From: Panicum virgatum
Taxonomy: Eukaryota; Streptophyta; Magnoliopsida; Poales; Poaceae
Assembly (NCBI RefSeq): GCF_016808335.1
Contig: NC_053146.1
Location: forward strand, 36,576,470 to 36,640,469
DNA length: 64,000 bases
Reading direction: 5' to 3'
The position numbers were made by a program, and so were the translations under genes. The notes beneath the pieces were generated by a model. The model was not told the DNA's origin. It saw only the letters and a list, made by a program, of their open reading frames with translations, and did no database searches. Position 1 is the first letter of the stretch, and each line of letters begins with the position of its first letter. Positions 32,350 to 44,109 of this stretch are shown in pieces.

Positions 32350-34349
32350 TGTAATCTTTCTGCAGGTACGCTGACCCCGCTTGCGTAGGGAAGAATTAGT
32401 AGCATACGGCTAGTATATATATAGGGAGGGTATGTATGAATGCCACCGAATGGTCTCGTATATTGCCATAGTTTGATTGGAAAAAAATTCTTTGGTCAGG
32501 ACGTGTAGGTCATGCATGCATCATATCATACGTACTGTTTTTGCTTTGAATATTTATTAGCGTTTCATTAGGTTGATCATATTGTTTTGCTTCGGGTGTT
32601 TGTTAGTAAATTTGGTATAAATTCCTTCACACCATGCACATCTCGTTTCGGTAATTTCGAACCATACATGGTTGCAAAAATCTGAAAATCAATGCGTAGT
32701 ATTCGAATAAAAAGTATCTATTTATTTAAAGAGTTGAAGTGTGAAGTACGAATATAGTAATGATTAGTATTTCCCGTTTTCGAGGATTAAACCTTCTGAT
32801 TGATCTTATTATCCTTGGGAGTCGAATTAAAGACGTTATCTTTATGGGAAAATTTTTGGTTGGTTATCTCGATATGATTTTTGTTCCATAAACTACAGTT
32901 AACCGATGAGTGGCTCATTAACCTTTCCATTGGATCCAAACGTTGATCTTTTCTAGCATCGGACAATCTTAGTTTGTCTCCTTCAAATGCTGGAAGATAA
33001 TCAATCCTGGTCATTCTTAATGACTACAAACATCCTAATAGATATTTGTTTAATTCTAATTGCCTTGATTCCTATGCCTAAAATGGATATGCATGCATTC
33101 TTGCTCAAATAAATATAAATCAGTAAAAAAAAATATCAAATAAAAATAATAAATATCATCATGTGTATTATAGTCGTCCTGTGTGAATAGGATCGTGATC
33201 AGTATCTCTTTTTCTGTTTAGCTATATAATCCTCTGCTACGATTTTCCTTGCTATCACAAACGGTAAGTTTCAGGATATGTTACTCAGCGGAAAAATGGA
33301 GGCGATTTTTGTTTATGGTAAAATCATTCTTCTGCCGATCCTGTATTATAAAAAACCTGTCCTCTAAAGAAAACTCGGCTCAAACTGTTATGGAGCTCTT
33401 CTGGAGTTCTCTCACGTTCTATTCAGCTCACGACCCATTTCCGTGGTCCGTTGACCAATCAACCTTTCTTTTTCAAATCATGATCTAGTTCTCCTATTTT
33501 AATCACCTTGAATTCAATATCCGAACCTTGTTAGTTTGCTCCGTCACTCGATTAGTCATGGCAACCGCACTGTTGTGTCATATCGTGTTGCATTTGCAAG
33601 GTTACTGCATGGTCATGGGAAACGTTGGTGGTAGTTTAGCTGACCGTGGGTATTCGTGCTTTTGAGTATATTTACTAGCGGATTTCGACTTCTGTAATCT
33701 CTTTTGTCCGTTGTGTTAGTCGAGTTGCTATTATTGATTCTTATGTGATAGAGATTTGTCCCACAACCTGTAGTGCCGCGACGGGACCTAGGGCCTCACG
33801 TGTGCGGCAGCCACGTGATTGTGCTATTGGGCGTGCGCTGGTGTTTAAGTGCATGTGGACGAAACTACATCACCAATTCTTTTTGTACAGGCTTTGGGAT
33901 CATTTCTCTCTCCTCTTGCTCTTTAAAGGGGTAGGCTCTTGGGGGAGTAACAACGTGGATGGCTTGTTTATGTTGGAATTATTGGGGTTCATAGTCTTCT
34001 AACTTGCATAGCACCAAAGGCATCTTGCATCATGCAACTTATTCGATAAATAAAAATTGAGCAAGAATGTTCGAGAGTACAAACTTGTCTAGGTGTCCTT
34101 TCTTTATGGCTTCTAGAAGCTCCTTGAAATTTACAATGTTCAAGTACTAAACCTCATTTCCAGCATGTCAGAAATTTCTCTGAGTTCTCCTTCTTCTTAA
34201 TGTTTACCTGACCTCATTTGGTTGTTTAGTACGGAGCTTGAGTAAGTGTGTAAGATGTTGAGGCTAACTCCCAGTAGTCCTGTATAGTTCCTTAAAAAAA
34301 GTCCATTCGCCGCCCTTTTCCTTTCCTTTAATTCTCGGGATGAGATTTC
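32117..34349 (+). other. Non-coding internal region of element C
   Basis: This region is AT-rich with a TA-type microsatellite at about 32309-32350. Short frames show no gag, protease or RT similarity. It ends with a partly decayed hairpin (TTCTCGGGATGAGAT near 34332) before the polypurine tract. Confidence 0.6.
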
Positions 34350-34365
34350 TTTAAGGGGGTACGAT
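34350..34365 (+). other. Polypurine tract of element C
   Basis: TTAAGGGGGTACGAT directly precedes the TGTAACACCC start of the 3' LTR. It matches in form the tract of the Tekay-like element at 25499. Confidence 0.75.
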
Positions 34366-36275
34366 TGTAACACCCAGGAAAAACCGCGGACGGTCCGCTA
34401 GGGATCGGCGGACGGTCCACTCCGGCCACGCCAAGATATTTATCTGGATGGATGTGGGACCCGCCTGTCATTCCTCCTCTTCCTCCTCACTTCGTCCAGA
34501 GCCGAGCGGAGCTCGAGCGCTCGAGCCGTCATCGCCCCCTTCCGTCGATCGCCCTCCTCCGGCCACCAAACTTCGATTCCTCGCGCAAGAACCTTCCCCG
34601 GCACCTGCTCCACCTTCCCCAACCCCCAGACCGGTTTCTTACGGCCGGAATCGCCCCCGCCACCGCCCGTCGCCATTGGAGGCGCTTGATGCCTTGCTAC
34701 ACTGTCGATCCGCCTCTCTAGGTGTCCTCCGCTCCAACCGACTGCGGGAACGGGTTTGTGGTGAGTTGCTTGTGCTCCCTAGCCTCTGTTCCCCTTCCGT
34801 TGAGTGCCGTCAGCGTCGGTGAGCAACCGCCACTGCTGTCGCCGCGCTCGCTGCCGCCTGGTGCGCGGTGTCAAAGATAGGAGTCGCGGACGGTCCGCCC
34901 AGGGGGCCGGACAGTCCGCAGGCCAAGTTAGGATTTGTCCAGAGACGATGTTGTCTCTGGTGGTTCCGTAAAATAGAATTGCAGATGATCCGCTATTAGA
35001 GAGCGGACAGTCCGCCGTAGAGCTCGAAATTTGTCCAGAGACGATGTTGTCTCTGGTAGGTTTGCAGGGTTGAATTGCGGACAGTCCGCTATGGGGGAGC
35101 GGACAGTCCGCTATGCGGGAGCGGACAGTCCGTCGTAGGGTCTAAAAAGTTGTCCAGAGAAATTTTCGTCTCTGGTGGTTTAGCAGGGTGCACGGCGGAC
35201 GGTCCACCAAGGAGGGCCGGACGGTCCGCAGTAGGATCTTCCGACAACCACTGGATATACTGGTGCTGTAGGCATCGGTTCATCCGGTGCTTTAGCGAGT
35301 TAACCTGCGGACGGTCCGCTGTTTGAGTGCGGACAGTACGCCGTATAGGGTTGAGTTTTGTCCAGAAACATTGGGGGTTCTGGTGGGACTGCGTAGTTGA
35401 ACTGCGGACGGTCCGCCATTTGGTTGCGGACAGTCCGCTGGGCATTACATTTTGGGTGTAGTGCGTACATAGTTTGAGTTGTACTCAATCATTTCATATG
35501 CATTAGTGTAGCGTCCGCAGCTGAGGGCGTCGTGTTTGAGGCGATCGCGACTCCGCAGGAGCAGCCGGAGCAAGCCCAGGAGGAGAAGCGTGAGAACCCG
35601 GCCCAAGGCCCGCCTGACCCTAGCACTGAGCAGCAGACGCAATGCAAGCCCCGGTGCACATCCTATTATTTTAAATTATAACACCTATTTATGTTTCTAA
35701 TAATTGCGCATTAGGTATAGGAAATGTTTGAAACCCTAGTTGCATGATCCCTAGGATTCCCTAAGTTATACTAGTATGTATAGGACGATAGAAGTGCTAG
35801 GCTTAATGCTCCCGATAGAAGTCGAGTGAATTCTTTTCACTCGCGAGATATAGGGTATTTAGAAGTCGAGTAATTTCCGGTTAGTCGCGAGATGTAGGAA
35901 ATATTGGTATTTCAGTACTTGAGTATTCGAGTTTTATATGGAGTAAATGGAAAATGTGAGACCGGACGGGGAAATGATGATGAGGTATAGGTATGGCAGC
36001 AGGATAGGGTTACTGGGTGTCTTAGCCCGTCCGTGTCGATTAAGGACCGGTCGTTGTGGTAGTGCTGATCGGGGATTGAATTGTACTAACCGCATGCCGG
36101 GAGTAGGAGGTAGTCGAAACCGATATGCCTAGTACTGCCTTGCTTCGAAAGTACAGGACTCCATCTCACCTCCTGGGGTAGTCGAGTAGTCGCAGAGAAA
36201 TGGGGATGCATGTATTACTTTTGGTGGTCTCATGTTGAGCTCGGCTGACCATATGATTGTGGGGCGGTCCTGTAG
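34366..36275 (+). repeat. 3' LTR of element C, left part
   Basis: This aligns with 29410-31268 of the 5' LTR, with substitutions and copy-number changes of the palindromic units. For example, one extra CGGACAGTCCGC unit lies near 35110, and another extra 20-25 bp block lies near 35205. It ends at GTAG (36275), about 305 bp short of the Tat insertion point, so a deletion removed LTR sequence here. Confidence 0.8.
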
Positions 36276-36341
36276 TCCTGGAGATCAAATGGGAACAAAA
36301 GAGAAAATGTCACGCAACGAGCCCCTACCTGGCGCGCCACC
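36276..36341 (-). repeat. Leftover Tat leader outside the left LTR
   Basis: These 66 bp (CCTGGAGATCAAATGGGAAC to CCTACCTGGCGCGCC) match the leader and primer-binding region found just left of the right LTR at 51132-51198. Their position outside the left LTR shows that this LTR once also served as the 5' LTR of a further element copy on the left. Confidence 0.85.
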
Positions 36342-37837
36342 TATCGGCGTCCTGACCCGGGGGGTCCAGATCCAAACTAGTAAATGTTGCGTGTTTCCTC
36401 GTCCCAGATGATGATGCAAGAGGCAACACAGTAACGCACGGGTTTATCTTGGTTCCGGCCACAGGGCCGTACATCCAGCAAAGGGGTGTGCGAGGGCACT
36501 ATATTATCTTGCACCCGGAGTGCTTGTAGTAGGGGTACAAGCGAGGCGAGAGAGGGAGGGAAGCTCCCAAGTCTCTGCTAGCAGAGGAATCGGTTGCAGT
36601 GAGTGCTCAGTGATGCTGAGAGGTGACGATGATCGTGAGTGTGGGTGGCCGTGGTCGCTGATGTCCAGAACGTCCACCCTTAAAGGAAACATGCCTCCTC
36701 CTTTTATAGTCACAAAGAGGGGCAGTATACATGAGTAGGGGAACGTGAAAGTCGTAGTCTTCCCCCGAATCGCGGGGGTACAGTGGTCGGACACTGTAGG
36801 AAGTACACTGTCGGGCATGGTGTCGGGCGTAGCGGTCGTCCTGGATGTCGTCCATGGCCTTGCGGAGATCGCGCCGGCATCCTGACAACCCCAGCGGGCA
36901 GCGTGATCGTCGCTGTAGGGTCTTCAGTCCTCCTGAGGTGGCTTTCTGTGGGTCCCGCAGGTCAGGGTCCTGCAAGCTTCAGCGGTGGCGGGGTATGCGG
37001 CAGTCCCGGACCCCCCTAGACGGAGTGCTGGGGTGCACACTAGGAGGTCCGGGAGACACGTGGAGGTCCCGGACCCCTCGAGGGCGGTCCGGGACTCTGG
37101 CTGCGTGTGCTGAGCATCCCTCTTGGAGGGGCACGTGGCGTCGCCGGACCCCTTCCCAAGCAGGAGGCGGGTCGGGGGCCATACGTGCGATGAGGTGGAG
37201 TCCGGACTGCCGGAGTTGGCAGAATAGTACGGGGAGCAGTGCCGAGCACGCTCCGTCCCCTGTCGTAGGTTCCACAGTATCGCCACAGCGCCCGGGATGG
37301 TGGAGCAGTGACCGGAGTTGGCGGATGGGACTCCGGTCACAGCCACTGTGGGGAATGGCGATCTGACGCTGTCTGTCCTGAGCACTGTGGAGGAGTGGTT
37401 GGCACTTAATGCCTCCGTATGACGGGCGGGTGAGCGGCAGGGCCGTTTGTCCCTTATGCCGAGGGGTGCCTCGAGCGAGGCGGAGATGGTTTGCCCGCTC
37501 GAGGGTAGATCCGCTACCCTCGAGCGAGGCGGAGATGGTTTGCCCGCTCGAGGGTAGATTCGCTACCCTCGAGCGAGGCGGAGATGCGGGGCGAGGTCGA
37601 GGGGCCTCGACGGGGGCCCTCAAGCGAAGCGGAAACCGTCCCGTGGTCTGAGGGGAGCGTGGATGGGCCGTACTGTGTGCGTGGGCCGCGTGTTGGGCTT
37701 TCTTGAGTCCTTTTCTTTCTTCCAGATTGGAAGGAGGCTATGGGATTTCATGGGCCCAGCTGTCTTAACACGTGTTTGCGTTCTTTGGAGTGGTCTTAGT
37801 ACCACGATTAGGGTGTCCCTAATCGTGGTACCCGACA
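36342..37837 (-). repeat. Left (3') LTR of the Tat element
   Basis: This 1496-bp LTR starts TATCGGCGTCC (mutated from TGTCGG) and ends GGTACCCGACA. Near 37480-37590 a unit of about 49 bp (CCTCGAGCGAGGCGGAGATG...) is repeated once more than in the right LTR, which accounts for the length difference. Confidence 0.85.
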
Positions 37838-37850
37838 GTAGCCCCCGAGG
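37838..37850 (-). other. Polypurine tract of the Tat element
   Basis: On the minus strand CCTCGGGGGCTAC directly precedes the TGTCGG start of the 3' LTR. This is the familiar tract of this gypsy group. Confidence 0.75.
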
Positions 37851-40463
37851 CTATGGTCGAGTCGAAGGACTCGGCCAAAGGGTAATTCGGCAATTTCCCC
37901 CTTGACGCGATTGGTCGATGCCGCGCACCCGCCAGGCGCTCCTGAGCGCCAGCCCGGCGGATGTGACGATTCGTCGATCGGGGTAGTGCGCCTGCGGGGA
38001 GAGAGCTTCGAGGCACGCGCCTTTTTGTTTTGTTCGTTCCAAGGACAAGACGCGTTAGCATGCTGAGTGGGGCCATGGCGACGATGGCACCTGCGGCTCA
38101 GCAGCTGGCACTTTCGTCGTGCCGTCCCGCACTCAGGGCCTTGGCCCCGCTTTCCCTGTTTGCCTTGCGGTGCGCCGTTCGAGGGCGGTCGGCCTGGGCC
38201 GATGCTGCGCTGCTCAGCGTCCAGGAACTCGGCTTTATTTCGTCGCGTCGCGTCGCGTCTAGGCACGGTGACCGAGGGTATCTTTCGCTCGTGGAAGGCC
38301 GCGCCATTACGGGCGGTCCAAGCCCTTGTCCTTCGACAGGCTTGAAGCTTGGTGCCTGACGCAGCTATAAATAGGGGTCGTGGGGTTCCCTTTCTTCTCC
38401 AACTTCCCTGCTCTCTCTTCCAGCATTGCCTAAGTCTTGTAATGTTTTTCTTTGCCTTTCATGACCGGCCCCCAGATGGGGTGGCCTGGCTTTTTTAGGC
38501 TTTGGTGCTAGAAGAATGCTTGCGAGCGGCGGGGGAAAGGCGGAGAGGGCGTGCGCACCATCCCTCAGCTTCAGTGGCATCAGCAGAAGAGCATTGGGCC
38601 CATGGGGTCCTGCTCCTGCGATGTCCCCTAGCCTGAAGGGGGATGGAGACGCCTGACCATGGCGTTAGTGCCAGGTTTGGTGGCTGTTCTTCGCATCATC
38701 CCCCCCGGCAACAAGGTTGCTCTCGGGGAGATGGTGCGGATGGTGCTGTCCGCCAGCTCGACCCCCCGCATAGTCTTCGGTGGAGGAGACGCTAGAAGAA
38801 AGCTTGCGAGGGGAGCATCCCACTGGACCCGTGTGGCCTGGGGGCTGTCCCTCGCATCCCTAGCAGCCTAGCCATCGCGTCAGCCAGGGGCTCGTTGCCT
38901 TCCTTCGTCGCTCGCTCCTCCCCAAGACAGGGAAAATTGCCACGCAGATGGCAATGTGTTTGTACTTTTCGATGGCTTCGCGCCGGTAACCCTTTGTAAT
39001 CTTTATTTGCATTGAACAATAAAGTCCCCCTTTCTTCTTTACAGGAAGTATGATCATGGGTATAAGGATGTGCAGAGGGTTACGGCCCTCGAATATGTGT
39101 GAAGTTTCCTCCGTGGGGGCGCGTCAGCGCACCCACGGGTGTAGCCCCCGAGGCCTTGGAGGAGTGTTTGTGCTCGTCCAAGGGCTATAAACGTCGCCCC
39201 GCTGGGTTGCTTTACTGGGGTGGCCATCCAGCGTCTCTTTCAGCCAGCATCGGTACTCTTTCAGCCAGCCTCGGCAATCTCAGTGCTGGTACCGCGACCC
39301 GACGTTCAGCTTAACCATCAGGCAGGTGCGCGTTAATAGTAGGGGACTTGGTGAGACATGCGGAGCTTCACAATCGACTGTCGTCGAGTTATTCGAGGGT
39401 TCGGTCTGAACCGTGGCGTGCGAGGAGCCCCCGAGCCTAGGCCCGTGTGAAGGCATTCAGGGGAACCCTTGTCTTTGATTACAACCCTCGTCGCTCTTCC
39501 GTAGGGAGGAGGGGTGAAGCACACCATGCTACCCATGCCCGGGCCGCGAGCTATGGCTGCTTTGGTGAGCTATTAGCAGTTAGTTCAAGCGGACATCCGT
39601 GCCCCGTTCGATAAGTTTCGGCTCGTGGTCCATGGACACGTCACATAAAGCGCTTGCGAAGGTTCGCTAGGCGGGGCTCGGACCCGTTCGATGGGGTCCG
39701 AGGGCTCGATGCACTCCCTCGATGGGATCCCCCTTCTAGGCACCCTCGACTGGCCTTGAACATTGCGTAGGATGTCTCGAACCACGCGTTCGAGGGTAGC
39801 TTATACGGCTCATCCATGCAGTCCCTGACTCTGGTGATCTGGGGCACCTGTCGAACCCCCGACGGGCCAGGCTTCGAACCCCTGATCAGTAAGGCCTCGG
39901 AATGCGATTCCTTCGAGGGTAAAGAGACCCCTGAAGGAATATTCCGTCATGATTCGAGAATGATGCAGAGTCGCGAGTCACACGCGCGGGCCTTCCGCTG
40001 GTTGTGGGCGACGTGGCCCGATTTGTGCGGTGCGGTGCGGGTGCGCCTTTTCAGGCGGCAGCCTCGGGCAGATGAAGCGGCGTGGGCGGTGGCTGACGGA
40101 TGGGATAGCGCTGCAGTCGCGCCGCGCCCGCCGGTTACCGTGCCGCAGTTATTGCTTCGTGCGCGCGTGGGAGACTCTGCGGGCGCGGGGCCCAGCCGTC
40201 AGCGACAGCGAAATCTACCGCATTCAATGCGGTAAATTCGGGCTGAGGCGGCAGACCCGCCCATCGCGGTGAACAAAAATGAAGAGAAAGGGGTTGTTTG
40301 GCCTCACCTAGCCATTTTCCTTCGTCTTGCTTCGCCTTCTCCGCCTCCCCTGCATCCTGAGCGCACAGCCAAGAGCGAAAGGAGGAAGAGGGAGGAGAGA
40401 GAGAGACAAAACCTTAGCCATCCCGGAGCCTTCATTCCCACGTCCCCCCCTCGACTCGAAGAA
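37851..40463 (+). other. Tat 3' region, possible leader of the antisense gene
   Basis: The region is GC-rich and has no coding similarity. It holds a + strand TATA box (38365-38374) and a second polypurine-like motif at 39142-39153. It also has many CCTCGAG/TTCGAGGG words. If the antisense ORF is transcribed from 38365, about 2 kb of leader, possibly with an intron, would precede its start codon. Confidence 0.4.
38365..38374 (+). promoter_or_regulatory. TATA box facing the antisense ORF
   Basis: CTATAAATAG is a strong plant TATA consensus on the + strand, followed by a pyrimidine-rich start-like region near 38395. It lies inside the 3' region of the Tat element and points toward the antisense ORF. 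Confidence 0.4.
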
Positions 40464-43400
40464 ATGTCGGACGTCCAGGAGCCTTTGCCATGGGGGAAGT
40501 CCTCCGTCACCGTGGCGGTTCTGGAGCAGTTGGTCGCCGACCGGCTGCTGCCGCTAAACCCCGACTCGGGGGCGCCGGCGTGGATTTCCCCGTGGCCGGA
40601 GGAGACCGAGCCGAAGCCCCCGCAGGGCTACGTTGTGAGCTTCGTGCGCCTTCACGAGCGAGGCTTCGGCGTCCCCGTCTGCAGGTTCATGCGGGCGTTG
40701 TACGAGTATTATGGAGCCCCAACTCCATCTCGCAGGCGGCGGTTTTCGTCGCCGTCTGCGAGGGGTACCTTGGGATAGAAGCGCACTGGGATCTCTGGAT
40801 CCACCTGTTCCGCGGTACCTTGGGATAGAAGCGCTGGTGACCTGACGTCCCACGTGCTTGACTCCCGGAAGAATCTCTACATCCCCAGCAAGATGACGAC
40901 GAACAACGCCGGGTGGAGTCGAGGGTGGTTCTACCTTCGGAACTACAGCGGCGCACTCCCGGCGTTCACCAACAGAGTTCTCCGGGAGTGACCGCCGAAG
41001 TGGGACTGGGGGGTGTCGCCCCAGCGCAACAAGCCAAGCTCGAAGTCCTCACCGACACGCTGGCGCATCTGACGAAGAAGAGGTTGACGGCGGCGGCCGT
41101 CATCACAAATTTTCATCGGCAGAGGGTGATCCCTCTCATGGAGAGGGCCCTGCCGATATTCAAGCTCACCCCTGGGGCTAAGGCTTCGGGCTCGAGAACG
41201 GCGGTCGAGCCACTTCCCCGCAACACCGCCGCCCGGAGGGCGAGGTATGCGGTGGCGGAGTTCCCCCACGACCCCGAGGATCTTTGGAGGATCAAGATGC
41301 GCCCCGAGGCGGGTACATTTCTCGGGTGAGTTTCGATTCCGAATTCGTTGTGTCTTGTGTAGTCCCTTTTCCTGACTTCAACTCGGTCGTGCTTTGCAGG
41401 GGTTGAAGTGCCACCCCTCGAGGCCCCCGGTCCCGGAAGAACGCCAAATCAACTGCCTGCACACAGAGAAGTTGAAAAGGCGGAAGTACGCGGCGGAGGC
41501 AAAGGCCGAGAGGAAGAGGAAGAGGAAGGCGAAGCATGACAAGGCGTGCAACCTCACTCGCGCGGAGGGGAAGCCGCGACCCGCCATGCCCGAGTCCATA
41601 GAGGAGGAGGAGGAGGCCTCGGATGCCGAGCGCCACCCTCTAGGGGGCAACGGGGCGGCAGCGGGTGCGAGTTCCACGCCCACCTATCAGTGGGATGCCG
41701 ACGAGGGGGCGTTAGCAGCGCCGGAAGAAACAAGGACTGCGGCGGAGTCGTCAACGGATCTGTCCCTCGAGGGGGCGAAGCGGGAGTCGTCCCCTCCGGC
41801 GGCGAGTGAGGAGACACCCGTGCCCCAGGCGTTGATCCGTGGCGACGAGTCTGTGGCGGGCGCGGAGACGCCCGTGCTGACAGCTTCGAGGCACCAGACC
41901 GACCCGAGGGTGGCGCCCTCGGTACAGTCTTTGAGGGACGGCGCGGTGCCGCGGGCCCGAAGAAGCGCCACGAGGAAGCGGAGCATGAGCGCTCGATCCG
42001 GGTAAGTAGACTTGGAATTCATCTCTGTTGTGTGTTTGGTCGATTTCTCGATCCTGTTGTCCTCAACTTTTGTAACTCGATTTCCAGGCTCGGGGCCGTC
42101 GCCAAGGAGGCGGTCCAGCTCGCCCCAACCAAGGCCCTTAAGACCGGGGCACGCAATACGCCGCACACGGCGCTGCAACCCCTGCTGCCGTGGACCTCGT
42201 GGCGGAGGCGGCGAAGCTACGGGAGGCGATGGCTCGAGGGGCCCAGGCGGCCCAGCAAGCCCGAGCACAGGAGGAGGAGGGCGACGTTGGACAAAGCGGT
42301 GCTGAAGCTGCCGCTCAGGCTGACGGTGTCAAGGAGACCGGCCGGGGCGGCGCGGACAGCGCCGCCCGGCCAGTCATTGAAGTTGAGGCCGGTCAGGGTG
42401 ACGCGGCTAGCACCGCCCGGCCGGTTATAGAAGGAGAAAGTGGCGGGGGTGCGCAGGAGCACCCCGCCGACCATGTGGAGAAGGAGACCCTCGTCCTCGA
42501 GCCCCCGGGGGCTGAGGCCGAGGGCATCACAGAGGAGGAGACGGCGCTAGGGGCGCTGGTGGTGGAAGGAGCCCCCGTCTCGGAGCCCACCGAGGCCTGG
42601 GATGAGAGTATCGTCCAGACGGTGCCGGTGCAAACGGCGCAAGGGATCATGGTGCCGGTGGTGCAGCTGCCGGACAGCAGCGAGGAATACGGGGATTCGA
42701 TGGACATCGACCCCGCTGCTGCGGCAAGCGCCGCCGCGTACATCGCTGAGTTTGCATCAGCCAGCGCGGATGTGCTCGAGGCGGGGACGTCCGAGGGGCC
42801 TCATCACGGGGCAATCGTTCCGTCCGGGCTCCCCTCGGAGTTTCTCCGCAAAGAGCAAGAGGAGGAGGAGGCCTGGAACACGTAGCTCGACGTCGGCCAC
42901 GAGATCCTACAAGCCCTCGACCGCGCCTTCCAGCTCCATCAGAGGATGGATTACCAGGTCAGCCAGGTAAATACTTTCCCCTAAAAATTGCTCGGATTAG
43001 ATTTTGGATTTAACATGCTTTTACCCACACCCTTCCACTTGCAGCGGCTGAGGGAAATCTCGCGCGAAAAGAGCGCCGAGATGACCCGGATGTACTCCCA
43101 GGTGAGCCAGCTCGGGCAGCACAACGCCGAGTTAGTGCTCAAGAACATCGAGGCCAACACTAAGATGGCGGATCTGGGAGCGCGTCAGCAGGCGCTGGAG
43201 CAGGATCTAGCACGGGTTACCGGTGAGCGGGATGTCCAGAGGGCCACGGCGGAGCAGAAGGCTCGGGAGGCCGAAGCGCAGGCTGCCGAGCTGCAACGCC
43301 TCCGGACAGCGCTTGAGGAGAAGGCTCGGGAAGCCGAGGCGCAGAGCGCTGAGCTACGGCGCCTCAGGGCATCGCTCGAGCAGCAGGAGACCGAGCTCCT

Positions 43401-44109
43401 CCACAAGGAGGTGGCCGTGGTCGCGCTCGCCGGGACCCTCCGGGAAAAGGGCGAGGCCCTCGAGGAGAAGGAGGTGGCCATCCAAAGCGTGGAGGCCGCC
43501 CTCAAAGAGAAGGAAGACTCCTTGTCCTCGCTCGAAGAGGCCGCCCGAGCCCAGAGGGAGGAGGTGCAGAGGAGCATCATGGGTAAGTACCTTCGAATTT
43601 TCGTTGGTTTGTTTCTTTTCGTAGCTTACATTGATTTCCTTTGCTCAGAGTTGAGGCACAAGGTGGCGGACGAGTCCGCGGCGAAGGAAGCAGTTCACAC
43701 CGCGCTCACGGCGGCACAGGCGGAATTTGCTGAGATGGAGCAAACCGCCGTGAGCGTGTGCCAAGGGCTCGAGGGATAGGGTGCCGTCTCGGGTAGTTCG
43801 GTAATCAGCCGCCTGCGCGCACTAGGCGGTCGGATTGCCGAACACGCCAAGAGCACCTTCCGCCTCGGCGTCCTGCGGGCCCTCGCCGTGGCCTCGACAC
43901 ACTACCTCATGGATCTCTAGAGGGTGTCATCGGGGTACGTCATTCCCGATGACGCTTATGCGGACGCCGCGTCGGCCATCATGGACGAAGCCGACGCAGC
44001 CGCGGAGGAGTTCGCCACAATCCTCGCCGAGAAGATCAAAGCCGACATCCCTCCCATTGCTGAATTCGACGCCACTGAAGACCCGCAAGGGGGGGATGGT
44101 AGCCTGTAG
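40464..44109 (+). pseudogene. Antisense ORF of the Tat element (gypsy-type transposon domain plus coiled coil)
   Basis: This gene runs opposite to gag-pol. Its N-terminal region is the plant 'putative gypsy type transposon' domain (Pfam PF04195-like): PPQGYVVSFVRLHERGFGVP, then SQAAVFVAVCEGYLGIEAHW, then WFYLRN, then RQRVIPLMERALPIF. An acidic, low-complexity middle follows, then a long Arg/Glu/Ala coiled coil (43045-43580) and an acidic tail ending near 44109. Introns at 42002-42087, 42967-43044 and 43583-43648 have GT-AG ends and keep the frame exactly. One at about 41326-41399 has the signals but needs an indel to keep frame. Frameshifts near 40725 and 42180 and stops at 42883, 43777 and 43918 inactivate this copy. 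The function of this protein is not known; start Met is MSDVQEPLPWG. Confidence 0.75.
40764..40834. repeat. 21-bp direct repeat inside the antisense ORF
   Basis: GGTACCTTGGGATAGAAGCG occurs at 40764 and again at 40814 (21 bp with the final C, 50-bp period). The first copy sits where the protein family reads GYLGIEA. The second interrupts the sequence after WIHLFR, so it looks like a templated insertion or local duplication. Confidence 0.75.

Noticed and set aside
32309..32350. TA-rich tract as a possible promoter or origin
   Set aside because: It is a simple TA microsatellite in a non-coding retrotransposon interior, with nothing else to support a function.
33249..34002. Small frames in the internal region of element C as a possible gene
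   Set aside because: Short, AT-rich, without domain or splice support. The region is bounded by the PBS and PPT of a non-coding element.
29930..35445. Spaced palindromic repeats reminiscent of a CRISPR array
   Set aside because: They are short palindromes of varying spacing inside plant LTRs, with no constant direct repeat, no unique spacers of uniform size and no cas genes.
41546..42474. Minus-strand and alternative-frame ORFs over the antisense gene
   Set aside because: They are shadows of the GC-rich acidic region. Only the + strand frames join through in-frame splice sites and show family similarity.
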